A stretch of DNA of 62,820 nt from Pseudoclavibacter caeni (GTDB taxonomy: Bacteria; Actinomycetota; Actinomycetes; Actinomycetales; Microbacteriaceae). Shown one piece after another: positions 1 to 8,578 of this stretch; position 1 is the stretch's first letter; each line of letters opens with the position of its first letter. Location: NCBI RefSeq assembly GCF_008831125.1, contig NZ_WBKA01000009.1, forward strand, positions 1-62,820, in the 5' to 3' direction. Under the pieces are notes generated by a model. The model was not told where the DNA came from and did not search any database. It worked only from the letters and a program-made list of their open reading frames with translations. Position numbers and translations under genes: made by a program.

Positions 1-278
1 CGCCAGGTGCGGCGGCATTGCGCGCACCGGTACCGGCGCACCCGCACCAACAGCGTCGTCGGCCGATGCCCGAACGGCTCATGCGCCAGCGGACGCGTCA
101 CAGTGTCGCGCGGCACGCCCTCCGCGCCGCACTTTCGGCACCACGGGTCGTCGTCGAGGACACGACACTCCAACACAGCCCGATCAGGCTCGAGCAGCTG
201 CCCAACGGCTTGAAGGCCGAGCTCGTCGAGGCGGCAGAACGTGGTCAGGTTAGGGGTCGCGAACGTAGGGTGGTGCAT
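1..278 (-). pseudogene. ISL3-family transposase, N-terminal part (cut by window edge)
   Basis: Reading the minus strand from an ATG at 278 gives an ISL3-type transposase start: a TFATP-x-LTxFCRLDELGL stretch, then a paired-Cys zinc-finger region (PWCRKCG, then RCAQC). It aligns residue for residue with the complete transposase at 458-1759 but is clearly a different copy, with many substitutions. Its terminal repeat (AACTGCGAAGAGCC, 377-390) lies about 100 bp upstream of the start, as in the complete element. The DDE part lies outside the window, so whether this copy is whole cannot be judged. The plus-strand ORFs here are antisense shadows. Confidence 0.8.
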
Positions 279-376
279 GTCGAGGTCTTCCGGCGGATGG
301 GCAGTGTAGGAACTTCCATTCTGGAAGACCTCGACCTCTATCTGCGAACCGGCCGGCGCCCCTCGTCTACACCTTC

Positions 377-460
377 AACTGCGAAGAGCCTTCGCGGCTC
401 TTCGCGAACGAGGGTGTAGGTGGGGTCTGAAGCCTCCGGTTTCGAGGCTCTTCGTAATCA
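377..460. repeat. Abutted ISL3 ends and left arm of a 65-bp inverted repeat
   Basis: The right terminal repeat of the first element (ending GCGAAGAGCC at 390) is followed after only 5 bp (ttcgc) by a left-end repeat (GGCTCTTCGCG, from 396), forming a 25-bp palindromic junction. The block 396-460 (remnant left end plus the first 15 bp of the next element) recurs as an exact reverse complement at 1872-1936. End-to-end junctions with a short spacer are what ISL3-family circular intermediates or tandem copies leave behind; that reading is inference. Confidence 0.75.
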
Positions 461-1871
461 AGGGTGTAGGTGGGGTCTGAAGCCGCCGGCTTCGAGCAGA
501 CTCCGTGAGATGTAGTTCGTCAGGTTCCGGAAGCCCAGGGCGGAGCCGCGGAGGTGTTCGAGGCGCCCGTTGATCGCCTCCGTGGGACCGTTGCTGGTGC
601 CGGGCCGGTCGAAGAACGCGAGCACGTCGATGGCGCGTTGCTTCAGTGTCCGGCCGAGCTTGCGCAGTTCGACAAGTCCGGCCGGGATGCCGCTTGTGAG
701 GGAGTCGATGAGTTGCTGCATGACGAACTTCCCGAGTCCCCGGTCTGGTTCCCGGTAGGCGGTGACCATCCGCTGATAGATGCCCCAGGTCGCCTCGACC
801 TCGACATGCTGCTCGTCGGCGAACAGCTCCTCGAGGCGGGTCTGCTGCTTCTCGGTGAGCAGCCCGGCTCCGGTGTGGAGGGTGCGGCGGGCCTTGTAGA
901 GCGGATCCTCCTTCCTTCCGCGGCGCCCGAATGCGTCACGCTGGACGCGGCGGCGGCACTCGTCGAGCGCGTCGCCAGCCAATCTCACGACGTGGAACGG
1001 GTCCATCACCGCGACCGCGTCGGGGAGTTCCTCGACGGCGGCGGTCTTGAACCCGGTGAACCCGTCCATCGCGACAACCTCGACACCATCGCGCCAGGCC
1101 TGGGGACGGGCGGCGAGCCAGGTCTTGAACACGCTCTTGGAACGCCCCTCGACCATGTCCAGCAACCGTGACGGTCCGGTCTTGTCCCGCACCGGGGTGA
1201 GGTCGATGATCACGGTCACGTACTTGTCGCCGCGGCGGGTGTGGCGCCAGACGTGCTCGTCGACGCCGATCACCGCGACGCCGTCGAACCGGGCTGGGTC
1301 ATCGATCAGTGCCCGCTTGCCCTCGGCGAGGACCGCGGTGTTCGCCGTGTGCCAGGACACCCCCAAGCCCGCGGCTACACGCGAGACCGTGAGATGGTCG
1401 ACCACGATGCCCTCCAGCGCCCACCGCATCCCGCGACGAGACAGCTTCGCTCGCGCGGGCGCCGCCGCGGTGAGGTCTTCCCGCCAGGAACGCCCGCAGC
1501 CGGAACACTTGTATCGGCGGATCCGGACCAGCAGCGTCGTCGGGCGGTGTCCGAACGGCTCGTGCGCGAGCAACCGCGTATCAGTCCCGCGAGAAAGCCC
1601 CTGGCTGCCACAACCCCGACACCACGGATCCGGCTCCGCAACCCGGCACTCGATCACCGCCCGGTCCGACTCAAGACACTGCCCCACCGCGACGAGACCG
1701 AGCTCGTCCAGTCGGCAGAACACGGTCAGATCAGGGGTCGCAAAGGTAGCGTGGAGCACGTCGAGGTCTTCCGGCAGATGGTCAGTGTGAGAACTTCCAT
1801 CATCGGGAGACCTCGACCCCCACCCCCGCAACGACGCGCTCAACCACCTACCCCCTCAACTGCGAAGAGCC
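446..1871 (-). mobile_element. Complete ISL3-family insertion sequence
   Basis: The element runs from the left terminal repeat GGCTCTTCGTAATCA (446) to the right repeat ending TGCGAAGAGCC (1871), about 1.43 kb. It carries one transposase on the minus strand whose stop codon lies inside the left terminal repeat region. No 8-bp direct target duplication is visible: the left flank is ggtttcga, and the right flank instead continues into an inverted copy of the element's own left end. This shows that the locus was rearranged after insertion. Confidence 0.85.
458..1759 (-). CDS. ISL3-family transposase
   Basis: A 433-residue DDE transposase that moves its own IS. N-terminal zinc-binding region with paired cysteines (PWCRGCG, then KCSGCGRSW), a helix-turn-helix region, then the DDE catalytic domain: first Asp in VIGVDEHVWRH, second in AVMDPFHVVRLAGDALDE, and Glu near the C-terminus in GPTEAINGRL. 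I place the start at the GTG at 1759, because this codon aligns with the ATG of the neighbouring copy (VLHATFATP against MHHPTFATP). The longer frame running to 1843 goes through terminal DNA. The gene fills its element and ends at the left terminal repeat. It appears intact and may be active. Confidence 0.93.
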   Translation of the reverse strand: MLHATFATPDLTVFCRLDELGLVAVGQCLESDRAVIECRVAEPDPWCRGCGSQGLSRGTDTRLLAHEPFGHRPTTLLVRIRRYKCSGCGRSWREDLTAAAPARAKLSRRGMRWALEGIVVDHLTVSRVAAGLGVSWHTANTAVLAEGKRALIDDPARFDGVAVIGVDEHVWRHTRRGDKYVTVIIDLTPVRDKTGPSRLLDMVEGRSKSVFKTWLAARPQAWRDGVEVVAMDGFTGFKTAAVEELPDAVAVMDPFHVVRLAGDALDECRRRVQRDAFGRRGRKEDPLYKARRTLHTGAGLLTEKQQTRLEELFADEQHVEVEATWGIYQRMVTAYREPDRGLGKFVMQQLIDSLTSGIPAGLVELRKLGRTLKQRAIDVLAFFDRPGTSNGPTEAINGRLEHLRGSALGFRNLTNYISRSLLEAGGFRPHLHP

Positions 1872-1936
1872 TGATTACGAAGAGCCTCGAAACCGGAGGC
1901 TTCAGACCCCACCTACACCCTCGTTCGCGAAGAGCC
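1872..1936. repeat. Right arm of the 65-bp inverted repeat (ISL3 end fragments)
   Basis: Exact reverse complement of 396-460: an inverted 15-bp copy of the complete element's left end, then an inverted left end of an older ISL3 copy finishing at GAAGAGCC (1936). The TIR reading frame emerges directly from this border. Confidence 0.85.
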
Positions 1937-1937
1937 C

Positions 1938-2507
1938 CTTCAAACCCGATACGAGAAGGAACAGCGTACCGAATCAGAGCGGTCTCTGAACGCAATTCGC
2001 AAAGCGTCGGCCACGGCAAGCTCTCAATTCGGGTCATTCTCTCGCGCGCAAGCTTCGGTCGTATGGCAACCAAGGGTCAGCCCGGAACTCACAGATATTT
2101 TCCTTTCACACGCCAGCGAAGACAAGGACGAGATTGCTCGACCACTGCGTGAGGCTCTGGAAGACCGCGGGCTCACCGTCTGGTTCGATGAACTCAAGAT
2201 CAAAGTTGGCCACAGCATCCGCCAGGAGATCGAGAAGGGCATCGAGGGCGCTAGGTTCGGTGTCGTCATCCTCTCACCGAGCTTCTTTGCGAAACAGTGG
2301 ACGCAGGCCGAACTCGACGCCCTTTTTACGAAGAAGATTGATAGTGGGCGCAGCGTGATTCTCCCAATCTGGCACCGCGTGACAAAGGATGAGGTGGCTT
2401 CACAGTCCCCACTACTCGCCGGACTTCTCGCTCTCAACTCCGCAACCATGACGCTCTCCGAGATAGCCGACGCCATTGCCGAAGCCGTCGCAGAAGACGG
2501 TCAGTAG
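1938..2507 (+). pseudogene. TIR-domain protein, 5'-truncated by ISL3
   Basis: An open frame with no plausible start codon emerges from the IS border and ends at TAG (2505-2507). The first ~50 residues are polar and basic (YEKEQRTESERS...), like the end of a helical linker. A TIR domain of about 135 residues follows: DIFLSHASEDKD (strand A), GLTVWFDELKIKVG (BB-loop region), VVILSPSFF, then AKQWTQAELDAL containing the WxxxE pattern that carries the catalytic Glu in NAD-consuming TIR domains. Bacterial TIR proteins often act in anti-phage abortive infection through NAD depletion. Here the N-terminal half is lost to the IS, so the gene is probably inactive unless transcribed from an IS promoter. 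Its GC content is lower than that of neighbouring genes. Confidence 0.85.
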
Positions 2508-2833
2508 TGCGTCTTCGCCCATACTGTGCCACGGTGGACGGTGAACTGCTTCGCGACCGTTGAGACACTGACGCCGTTGGAGCGGGCTGTTCGCATAGCG
2601 TCCACTTCCTGCTCGGTCAGCGGTGTTCGAGACCGTCTCCTTGGCTCGGTGACGGCCTCGCTCTCGGCGAAGACAATTGGGTCGACCGGAGAGCGGACCT
2701 CGCCAACACCGCGCTTCCATGCCGCGATCAGCCTCTCGACCACTCGTCGCCTGTTCCCGCAGCGCTCACTCAGGCCCACCAGACCAGAGGGCACGATCGT
2801 GGAGGATTCCGCGTTCGTGCCCTCTTCTTTCAT
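2501..2833 (-). CDS. Small helix-turn-helix protein (resolvase/Hin-type HTH)
   Basis: A 110-residue ORF from an ATG at 2833 with GGGAG directly before it. The C-terminal ~45 residues (RTPLTEQEVDAMRTARSNG, then VSTVAKQFTVHRGTVW) form a helix-turn-helix of the kind found at the C-terminus of serine recombinases and in stand-alone actinobacterial HTH proteins; no recombinase catalytic domain is present. It converges on the truncated TIR gene and overlaps its last 7 bases. The same frame is open upstream to 3172, so the start is uncertain. It may be the remnant tail of a recombinase or an independent small DNA-binding protein. Confidence 0.5.
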   Translation of the reverse strand: MKEEGTNAESSTIVPSGLVGLSERCGNRRRVVERLIAAWKRGVGEVRSPVDPIVFAESEAVTEPRRRSRTPLTEQEVDAMRTARSNGVSVSTVAKQFTVHRGTVWAKTHY

Positions 2834-3172
2834 CTCCCGGGGAGTCCGGTCCGAGGGCTGCCGTGCACCCGTGGCTCTGCCGCACATCCGGGGCCTCCGC
2901 CATCGCTCAGGCGCCGTCGGCACCGGCTGCGTCGGGGTCGGGGGTGGACGCCGCAGATCGGTGAGCGATCGCCCGCCCCACCAGCGCTCATGCGTCGGGT
3001 CGTCCGGACCGATGGTCCAGCCGGCCTCGGGCAGATCGTGGCTGGACGTCTCGCGCAAGAACACGGCGTTCTCGTTCGACCTGGTCAGCCCGGTGAAAGC
3101 CTCGCCGTCGAACCAGCGGTCGATCGTCGGGCCCCTCGCATCGGTGTACCAGCCGGCGCCGGGGCCTTCGCA
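2834..3172 (-). pseudogene. DUF2510-like repeat remnant
   Basis: On the minus strand, after an in-frame TGA at 3175-3173, comes GAGWYTDARGPTIDRWFDGE and then, about 25 residues on, AGWTIGPDDPTHERWWGG. Both match the (A)GWxxDPxxPxxxRWWDG pattern of DUF2510, a short domain of unknown function common in actinobacterial membrane or secreted proteins. There is no start codon before the first repeat. A neighbouring frame reads ARDDAKAPAPAG up to the same point, which suggests a frameshift at about 3153. No function can be assigned. Confidence 0.45.
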
Positions 3173-3508
3173 TCATCCCGGGCCACAGACTCCGCGCCTC
3201 GCGCTGCGCCTGGATACCGGCACGTTCGGTCATGCCTCGCTGCACGGCGTCGTGAACGTGTGTGAACGCGTTGCACGAGAGCTCGATCAGCACGGGCGGG
3301 ACGTCGACGCAGAGCACCTCCAGAGACCCGAGCCTCGTTCCTCCCGAGCCCAGCTGCGCCCCGACCGGCCGAGCATGGTCGAGGCACCCATCGCGTCCGT
3401 GTGCCTCGCCCGCAGGGTCCGACATCGCGCCGGGGTGACGTGCGGGGCGCACCCGACCAACGGGTATCCTCATAGAGCACACTCCCGAGGGAAGGACCCG
3501 ACCGAAGC
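3173..3508. other. Intergenic region upstream of thrC
   Basis: No gene can be supported here; ORFs on both strands lack recognisable domains. The last 80 bases should hold the thrC promoter: TATCCT at 3467-3472 is a plausible -10. A GGGAAGG ribosome-binding stretch lies about 13 bases before the thrC ATG. Confidence 0.4.
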
Positions 3509-4963
3509 ATGACCGACACGATGACCTTCGTCTCCACTCGCGGCGGCATGGCGCCGGCGCCCTTCACCCAGGTGCTCATCGACGGTCTCGCACCGGACGG
3601 CGGGCTCACCGTGCCGGATCACGTGCCCACGGTCGACGCCGCCCGACTCGAGGGCTGGCGCGGGCTCGACTACCCGGCGCTCGCCGCCGAGGTCATCGGG
3701 CTGTACGCCACGGACATCCCGGCCGCGGACCTCGCCCGACTCACCGCGGCCGCCTACGCGCCGGAACGGTTCCCGGCGCCCGTCGTGCCACTGAACCGCG
3801 TCGACGACCGGCGGGTCGTCGTCGGGCTCTCCGAGGGGCCGACGATGGCGTTCAAAGACCTCGCGATGCAGTTCCTGGGCCAGGCGATGCCGTACGCGCT
3901 CGCGCGCAGCGGACGCCGGCTCAACATCCTCGGCGCGACCTCGGGCGACACCGGCTCCGCCGCCGAGCACGCCTTCCGCGGCCGGCCCGGCATCAGCGTG
4001 TTCATGCTCTCGCCCCAGGGACGGATGAGCGACGTGCAGCGGGCGCAGATGTACTCGCTCGACGACGCCAACATCCACAATCTGGCCGTCGACGGGGTGT
4101 TCGACGACTGCCAGAACATCGTCAAGGCGATCAACGGCGACGCGGCGTTCAAGGCCGCACACGCGATCGGCGCCGTCAACTCGATCAACTTCGGCCGCAT
4201 CAGCGCGCAGATCGTCTACTACTTCTGGGCGTGGCTGCGGGTGACCGACGACATCCCCGCCGCAGGGCGCGCGGACGCGCTCATCTCGTTCGCGGTGCCC
4301 TCCGGCAACTTCGGCAACATCTATGCCGGGCACCTGGCCCGGCGGATGGGGCTGGCGATCCATCGGCTGATCCTCGCCACGAACGAGAACAACGTGCTCG
4401 ACGAGTTCTTCCGCACCGGCGTCTACCAGCCGCGCACCCGGGAGCAGACGCTCGTGACCTCCAGCCCGTCGATGGACATCTCGAAGGCCTCGAACCTCGA
4501 GCGGTTCATCTGGGACGTGCTGGGCCCGGAGCGCTTCCGCGCGGCCTGGGCCGAGCTCGAGCGCGCCGGCCGCCTCGACCTCTCCGCGGAGCAGCCCCGA
4601 TTCACCGCCGAGTACGGGTTCGTCAGCGGCGAGAGCACGCATGCGGACCGGCTCGCCGCCATCCGAGCCGTGCACGAGCGCAGCGGTCTGCTCATCGACC
4701 CGCACACCGCCGACGCGGTGACCGTCGCCGACCGGCTGATCGCCGACGGGCTGCCCGGGCAGGTGCTCGTGCTCGCGACCGCCCGGCCCGAGAAGTTCGG
4801 CGACACGGTCAAGGAGGCGCTCGGCGACGACGCCGAAGGGCTCACCCCGCGGCTGCGCGAGCTGCTCGCCCGGCCCCAGCACGTCATCGACGTGCCGAAC
4901 AGCGTGGACGCGGTGCGCGCCTACATCGAGGCGCACGCGCCCGCCACGACCGTCGCGGAGTAG
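3509..4963 (+). CDS. thrC: Threonine synthase
   Basis: A 484-residue PLP enzyme converting O-phosphohomoserine to threonine, in the cytosol. The N-terminus (FVSTRGGMAPAPFTQVLIDG, then LAPDGGLTVP) is typical of the longer, E. coli/yeast-type threonine synthases. The PLP lysine is K116 in EGPTMAFKDLAMQFLG, followed by the phosphate-binding ATSGDTGSAAEHAF loop. Length is normal for the family. It stands alone here: thrA and thrB are not adjacent. As a housekeeping gene it argues that this part of the window is core chromosome rather than a mobile cargo region. Confidence 0.96.
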   Translation: MTDTMTFVSTRGGMAPAPFTQVLIDGLAPDGGLTVPDHVPTVDAARLEGWRGLDYPALAAEVIGLYATDIPAADLARLTAAAYAPERFPAPVVPLNRVDDRRVVVGLSEGPTMAFKDLAMQFLGQAMPYALARSGRRLNILGATSGDTGSAAEHAFRGRPGISVFMLSPQGRMSDVQRAQMYSLDDANIHNLAVDGVFDDCQNIVKAINGDAAFKAAHAIGAVNSINFGRISAQIVYYFWAWLRVTDDIPAAGRADALISFAVPSGNFGNIYAGHLARRMGLAIHRLILATNENNVLDEFFRTGVYQPRTREQTLVTSSPSMDISKASNLERFIWDVLGPERFRAAWAELERAGRLDLSAEQPRFTAEYGFVSGESTHADRLAAIRAVHERSGLLIDPHTADAVTVADRLIADGLPGQVLVLATARPEKFGDTVKEALGDDAEGLTPRLRELLARPQHVIDVPNSVDAVRAYIEAHAPATTVAE

Positions 4964-4976
4964 CGTCCGCTTGGGG

Positions 4977-5002
4977 TCTGGGCCTGGGCCTGGGCCTGGG
5001 GC
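4977..5002. repeat. GGGCCT hexamer tandem repeat
   Basis: Three to four near-perfect copies of (T)GGGCC(T) follow the thrC stop codon. This is a simple repeat in the thrC-copB gap with no evident function. Confidence 0.5.
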
Positions 5003-5076
5003 CGGTCTGGACGGGCACGGGCCGGCGTGTCGACCCTTGCTCCCGCTCGGGGGGTGCTCCATACTGCTCCTGACGG

Positions 5077-5093
5077 ATACCCTACCCGAGTAT
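5077..5093. promoter_or_regulatory. CsoR-like copper operator candidate
   Basis: ATACCCTACCCGAGTAT lies 14 bases before the ATG of the copper ATPase gene. It resembles the TACCCTAC-n-GGGTAT pattern of CsoR operators in Gram-positive bacteria. It differs from the CTAC...GTAG dyads found at other copper genes in this window. No csoR gene is present here, so the regulator would be encoded elsewhere. Confidence 0.4.
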
Positions 5094-5107
5094 CGATTGG
5101 AGCGGTC

Positions 5108-7465
5108 ATGGGTGAGAGACACGCTGCATCGGCGGACCGAGAGCGGCATGAGCAGGACCTGCATCACGATGGCTCGGCTCATCAGGACGTGTCAGGTGCG
5201 GGCGAGGCCTGCCACGGGATGTCTGACATGAGCCATCACGGCATGGACGGCCACGACATGAGCGGGATGGCGATGAGCCCTCACGACATGGACGGCCACG
5301 GCAAGAACGGGCACGACATGAGCCCTCACAACCCGATGCCCGGCATGGCCATGTCCCACGGCGGGCATGCCGGCCACGGCGATCACGTCGCCCGATTCCG
5401 CCGTCTGTTCTGGATCATGCTCGCGCTCGCGGTGCCCGTCGCGGCGTGCTCGCCCATGTTCGCCGCGATGCTCGGCTACCGCCTGCCCGACGTCCCGGGG
5501 CTCGTCTGGGTGTCGCCGGCGCTCGGCGTCGTCATGTACGTCTGGGGCGGTCGTCCTTTCCTCTCCGGCGCGGTCGGCGAGCTGCGTGACCGGCGCCCCG
5601 GGATGATGCTGCTCATCGCCACGGCGATCACCGTCGCGTTGCTCGCCTCGCTCGGCGCGAGCCTCGGCCTACTGCCGGAGAGCCTCGAGTTCTGGTGGGA
5701 GCTCGCGCTGCTGATCGTCATCATGCTGCTCGGGCACTGGCTCGAGATGCGCTCGCTGGCGCGCACGGGCTCGGCGCTCGACTCGCTGGCCGCGCTGCTG
5801 CCGGACGAGGCCGAGATCGTCGACGGTGACGCCACCCGGACGGTCCCGGTCGCCGACCTCGCCGTCGGGGACGTCTTCCGGGTGCGTCCGGGCGGACGCG
5901 TGCCCGCCGACGGCGTGATCCACTCCGGTCAGGCGGGCCTCGATGAGTCGGCCATCACCGGCGAGTCCGCTGCGGTCGTCCGCGGACCCGGTGATCACGT
6001 CGTCGCCGGCACCGTCTCCACCGACTCCGCGATCACCGTCACGGTCACCGCGATCGGGGCCGACACCGCGCTGGCCGGCATCCGCCGCCTCGTCGCCAGC
6101 GCGCAGTCCTCGTCCACACGCGCGCAGCGGCTCGCCGACCGCGCCGCCGGCTGGCTGTTCTGGTACGCGCTCGCCGCCGCCGCGGTCACGGCCGTCGTCT
6201 GGAGTGTGATCGGCTCTCCGCAGGACGCGCTCACCCGCACGATCACCGTGCTCGTCATCGCCTGCCCGCATGCGCTCGGGCTCGCGATCCCGCTCGTCGT
6301 CTCGATCGGCACCGAGCGGGCGGCCCGGGCTGGCGTGCTCGTGTCGAACCGGATGGCGCTGGAGCGGATGCGGCGCGTCGACACGGTGCTCTTCGACAAG
6401 ACCGGCACCCTCACCGAGGGACGCCCGGCGGTCGTCGCCGTGGCCGGGGCGCATCAGGCGGATGTGGGGGAGCGCCCGGCTGCGGTCGGTGCAGTCGGGA
6501 GGGCGGCTGCCGAGAGCGCGTCCGCGGAGACCGAGGCGGGGCATGCAGCGGATGCGCAAACCGGCGCCGGGGAGCGCCCGGCTGCAGACGCGGTGCTCGC
6601 CCTCGCCGCCGCGACCGAGGGGGAGTCGGAGCATCCGCTCGGCCGGGCGATCGTCGCCGCGGCGCGCGAGCGGGGCCTCGTCATCGACACGGTGACGGCC
6701 TTCGCGTCGTCGCCCGCGGTCGGCGTGACCGCCACGGTCGCCGGCCGGAGCGTCCGCGTCGGTGGGCCGCGGCTGCTCGCCGAGGCTCACGCCGAGCCGA
6801 TGCCCGAGGCCGACGGCTGGGCGGGACGCGGCTGGACCGTGCTCCACGTGCTCGTCGACGGCCGGGTCGTCGGCGCCATCGCCCTGGCCGACGCGGTGCG
6901 TCCGGAATCGGCGCAGGCCGTGGCCGCGCTGCGCCGGCGGGGCGTGACGAGCGCGATGATCACCGGCGACGCCGAGCAGGTCGCCCGTGAGGTTGCCGCC
7001 CGGGTCGGCATCGAGCGGGTGTTCGCGGGTGTGCGCCCGGAGGACAAGGCCCGCCGCGTCGCCCGCCTGCAGCACGACGGGCACGTCGTGGCGATGGTCG
7101 GCGACGGCGTCAACGACGCCCCCGCGCTCGCCGGTGCCGACGTGGGCCTCGCGATCGGGGCGGGCACCGACGTGGCCCGGGCGAGCGCGGACGTCGTGCT
7201 CGCCGGCTCCGACCCGCGGGCCGTGCTGTCGGTGCTGCGGCTCTCGCAGGCCAGCTGGCGGAAGATGGTGCAGAACCTGTGGTGGGCGGCCGGATACAAC
7301 CTCGTGGCGGTGCCGCTCGCGGCCGGTGCGCTCGCCCCCGTCGGGTTCACCATGCCCATGTCGGTCGGCGCGATCCTCATGTCGCTGTCGGCGATCATCG
7401 TGGCGGTCAACGCGCAGACGCTGCGGCGGCTGGATCTCGACCCGGCGGACTGCACGCGGGAGTGA
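5108..7465 (+). CDS. copB: CopB-type copper P-type ATPase
   Basis: A 785-residue P1B ATPase exporting copper across the cytoplasmic membrane. The first ~95 residues are His/Met/Asp-rich (repeats of HDMxGH and SHHGMDGH), replacing the usual CxxC heavy-metal domain. The transport motif is CPH (C386-P387-H388), diagnostic of the CopB/P1B-3 group; the phosphorylated Asp is D430 in DKTGTLTEG, and the hinge is GDGVNDAP. An Ala/Glu-rich insertion of about 50 residues lies between the phosphorylation site and the nucleotide-binding domain. The ATG at 5108 has GGAG 7 bases upstream; the longer frame to 5027 would run through the putative operator. A Met/Cys-rich membrane protein gene follows in the same direction. 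Confidence 0.93.
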   Translation: MGERHAASADRERHEQDLHHDGSAHQDVSGAGEACHGMSDMSHHGMDGHDMSGMAMSPHDMDGHGKNGHDMSPHNPMPGMAMSHGGHAGHGDHVARFRRLFWIMLALAVPVAACSPMFAAMLGYRLPDVPGLVWVSPALGVVMYVWGGRPFLSGAVGELRDRRPGMMLLIATAITVALLASLGASLGLLPESLEFWWELALLIVIMLLGHWLEMRSLARTGSALDSLAALLPDEAEIVDGDATRTVPVADLAVGDVFRVRPGGRVPADGVIHSGQAGLDESAITGESAAVVRGPGDHVVAGTVSTDSAITVTVTAIGADTALAGIRRLVASAQSSSTRAQRLADRAAGWLFWYALAAAAVTAVVWSVIGSPQDALTRTITVLVIACPHALGLAIPLVVSIGTERAARAGVLVSNRMALERMRRVDTVLFDKTGTLTEGRPAVVAVAGAHQADVGERPAAVGAVGRAAAESASAETEAGHAADAQTGAGERPAADAVLALAAATEGESEHPLGRAIVAAARERGLVIDTVTAFASSPAVGVTATVAGRSVRVGGPRLLAEAHAEPMPEADGWAGRGWTVLHVLVDGRVVGAIALADAVRPESAQAVAALRRRGVTSAMITGDAEQVAREVAARVGIERVFAGVRPEDKARRVARLQHDGHVVAMVGDGVNDAPALAGADVGLAIGAGTDVARASADVVLAGSDPRAVLSVLRLSQASWRKMVQNLWWAAGYNLVAVPLAAGALAPVGFTMPMSVGAILMSLSAIIVAVNAQTLRRLDLDPADCTRE

Positions 7466-7502
7466 CTCGTCCCCTGCTCCGACATCGGCGATCGGGATGA
7501 CT

Positions 7503-7515
7503 CTACGAGTTGTAG
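7503..7515. promoter_or_regulatory. BlaI/CopY-type operator dyad
   Basis: CTACGAGTTGTAG, a dyad (CTAC-n5-GTAG), ends 14 bases before the GTG of the next gene. The same pattern occurs twice before copC and once before copD, pointing to shared control, probably by the BlaI/CopY protein encoded at 28380-28751. Confidence 0.6.
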
Positions 7516-7529
7516 TAGAGTGGTGAGTC

Positions 7530-8330
7530 GTGCTGCACGAACCGATCGTCCTCTGGTCCTACGTCATTGTCTTCCTCCTCTTGGGGCTCGCCAGCCTCGG
7601 GCTCGCCCTGCAGCGGAGGCGCTCTGCGGCCGGCCGTGTGGGCCAGCTGCTGCACGCAGCCATGTGCTTCGCCATGGCCGCGATGCCCGCCACGTTCTTC
7701 ATGCAGGTGTGGTGGCTGTGGGCGTTCGGGTTCCTCGCCGCGGCGCTGTGGTTCGTCTGGCTCGCGGTGACGCCGCGGCCCGTTCCAGAGGACGCGTGCG
7801 GCTGCGGCGACGCGTGCGGCCCGGAGTGCACGTGCGACGAGGCGGGGGAGGCCTCCCGGGACGGCGCCGCGGATTCGGTCGCCGCCGACACCGTCGGCGA
7901 CACGCGGCGCGCCGGCCGGGGGATGGCGTGGTACCACGCGTTCATGATGGCGGCCATGTCGTGGATGACCTGGATCATGCTGCCGATGCAGGCGATGCGG
8001 CGCGGCATGACCGGGATGTCCGGCGCCGCGGACGGCGGCATGGACACGATGTCCGGCTCCGCCGACGGCATGTCGGGGATGTCCGGGACGGACATGCCAT
8101 CGGGTGGCGGCATGGCGGAGAGCGCGTCCGCCGGGCACACCATGATGATCACGATGCTGCCGACCTGGATGCTCGTCATCACCGTGGCGGTCGTCGCGGT
8201 CTTCGCCGTCGCGTTCGTCTGGTGGCTGTGGCGGGCCGTGCGGCCGGGGGCCACCGTCGAGGTGCGGCTGCACGCCTGGCTGCAGGCGATCATGGCCGCG
8301 GGCATGGCGTTCGGCTTCCTCGCGATGTGA
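7530..8330 (+). CDS. Met/Cys-rich membrane protein (DUF5134-like), copper-linked
   Basis: 266 residues, start GTG at 7530. Two to three membrane segments in the first ~85 residues, then a Cys-rich cytosol- or periplasm-facing stretch (DACGCGDACGPECTCDEA) of metallothionein character, a Met/Trp-rich helix (FMMAAMSWMTWIMLPMQAM), a Met/Gly linker (MSGMSGTDMPSGGGM), and two further helices. The overall pattern and Met-lined helices match actinobacterial DUF5134-type proteins found beside copper genes. The exact role is unknown; copper binding is inferred from the Met/Cys/His content, the upstream operator and the neighbouring ATPase. A related protein is encoded at 29152-29985. Confidence 0.75.
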   Translation: MLHEPIVLWSYVIVFLLLGLASLGLALQRRRSAAGRVGQLLHAAMCFAMAAMPATFFMQVWWLWAFGFLAAALWFVWLAVTPRPVPEDACGCGDACGPECTCDEAGEASRDGAADSVAADTVGDTRRAGRGMAWYHAFMMAAMSWMTWIMLPMQAMRRGMTGMSGAADGGMDTMSGSADGMSGMSGTDMPSGGGMAESASAGHTMMITMLPTWMLVITVAVVAVFAVAFVWWLWRAVRPGATVEVRLHAWLQAIMAAGMAFGFLAM

Positions 8331-8578
8331 GGCCCGGCGGTCGTCGTACGCTGGTCTCGCGGACGCCGCGGATGTCCCCTTCGAACGCTCTGCAGCCACC
8401 CTGTCGTCTTTCACCTGCGCACGCTCGCCGCGACGCTGCGGACGCCCCATCGAGCCCTCGGAATCGCCGGTCGGGAGGCTCACGCCATGCTTGTGAGCGC
8501 ACTCATTTCTGAGTAGGCTTATTTTCTGAGCGGAGGGGCCCGGACACCGGGCCGAATCCTCCGGGAACAGAGGCGGAG

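Noticed and set aside
1241-2152. 303-residue plus-strand ORF across the IS right end
   Set aside because: It is antisense to the transposase and runs through IS ends; the real plus-strand coding frame after the IS is the TIR frame.
3470-5182. 570-codon minus-strand ORF opposite thrC
   Set aside because: Translation is Arg/Glu/Val noise; thrC is certain on the plus strand.
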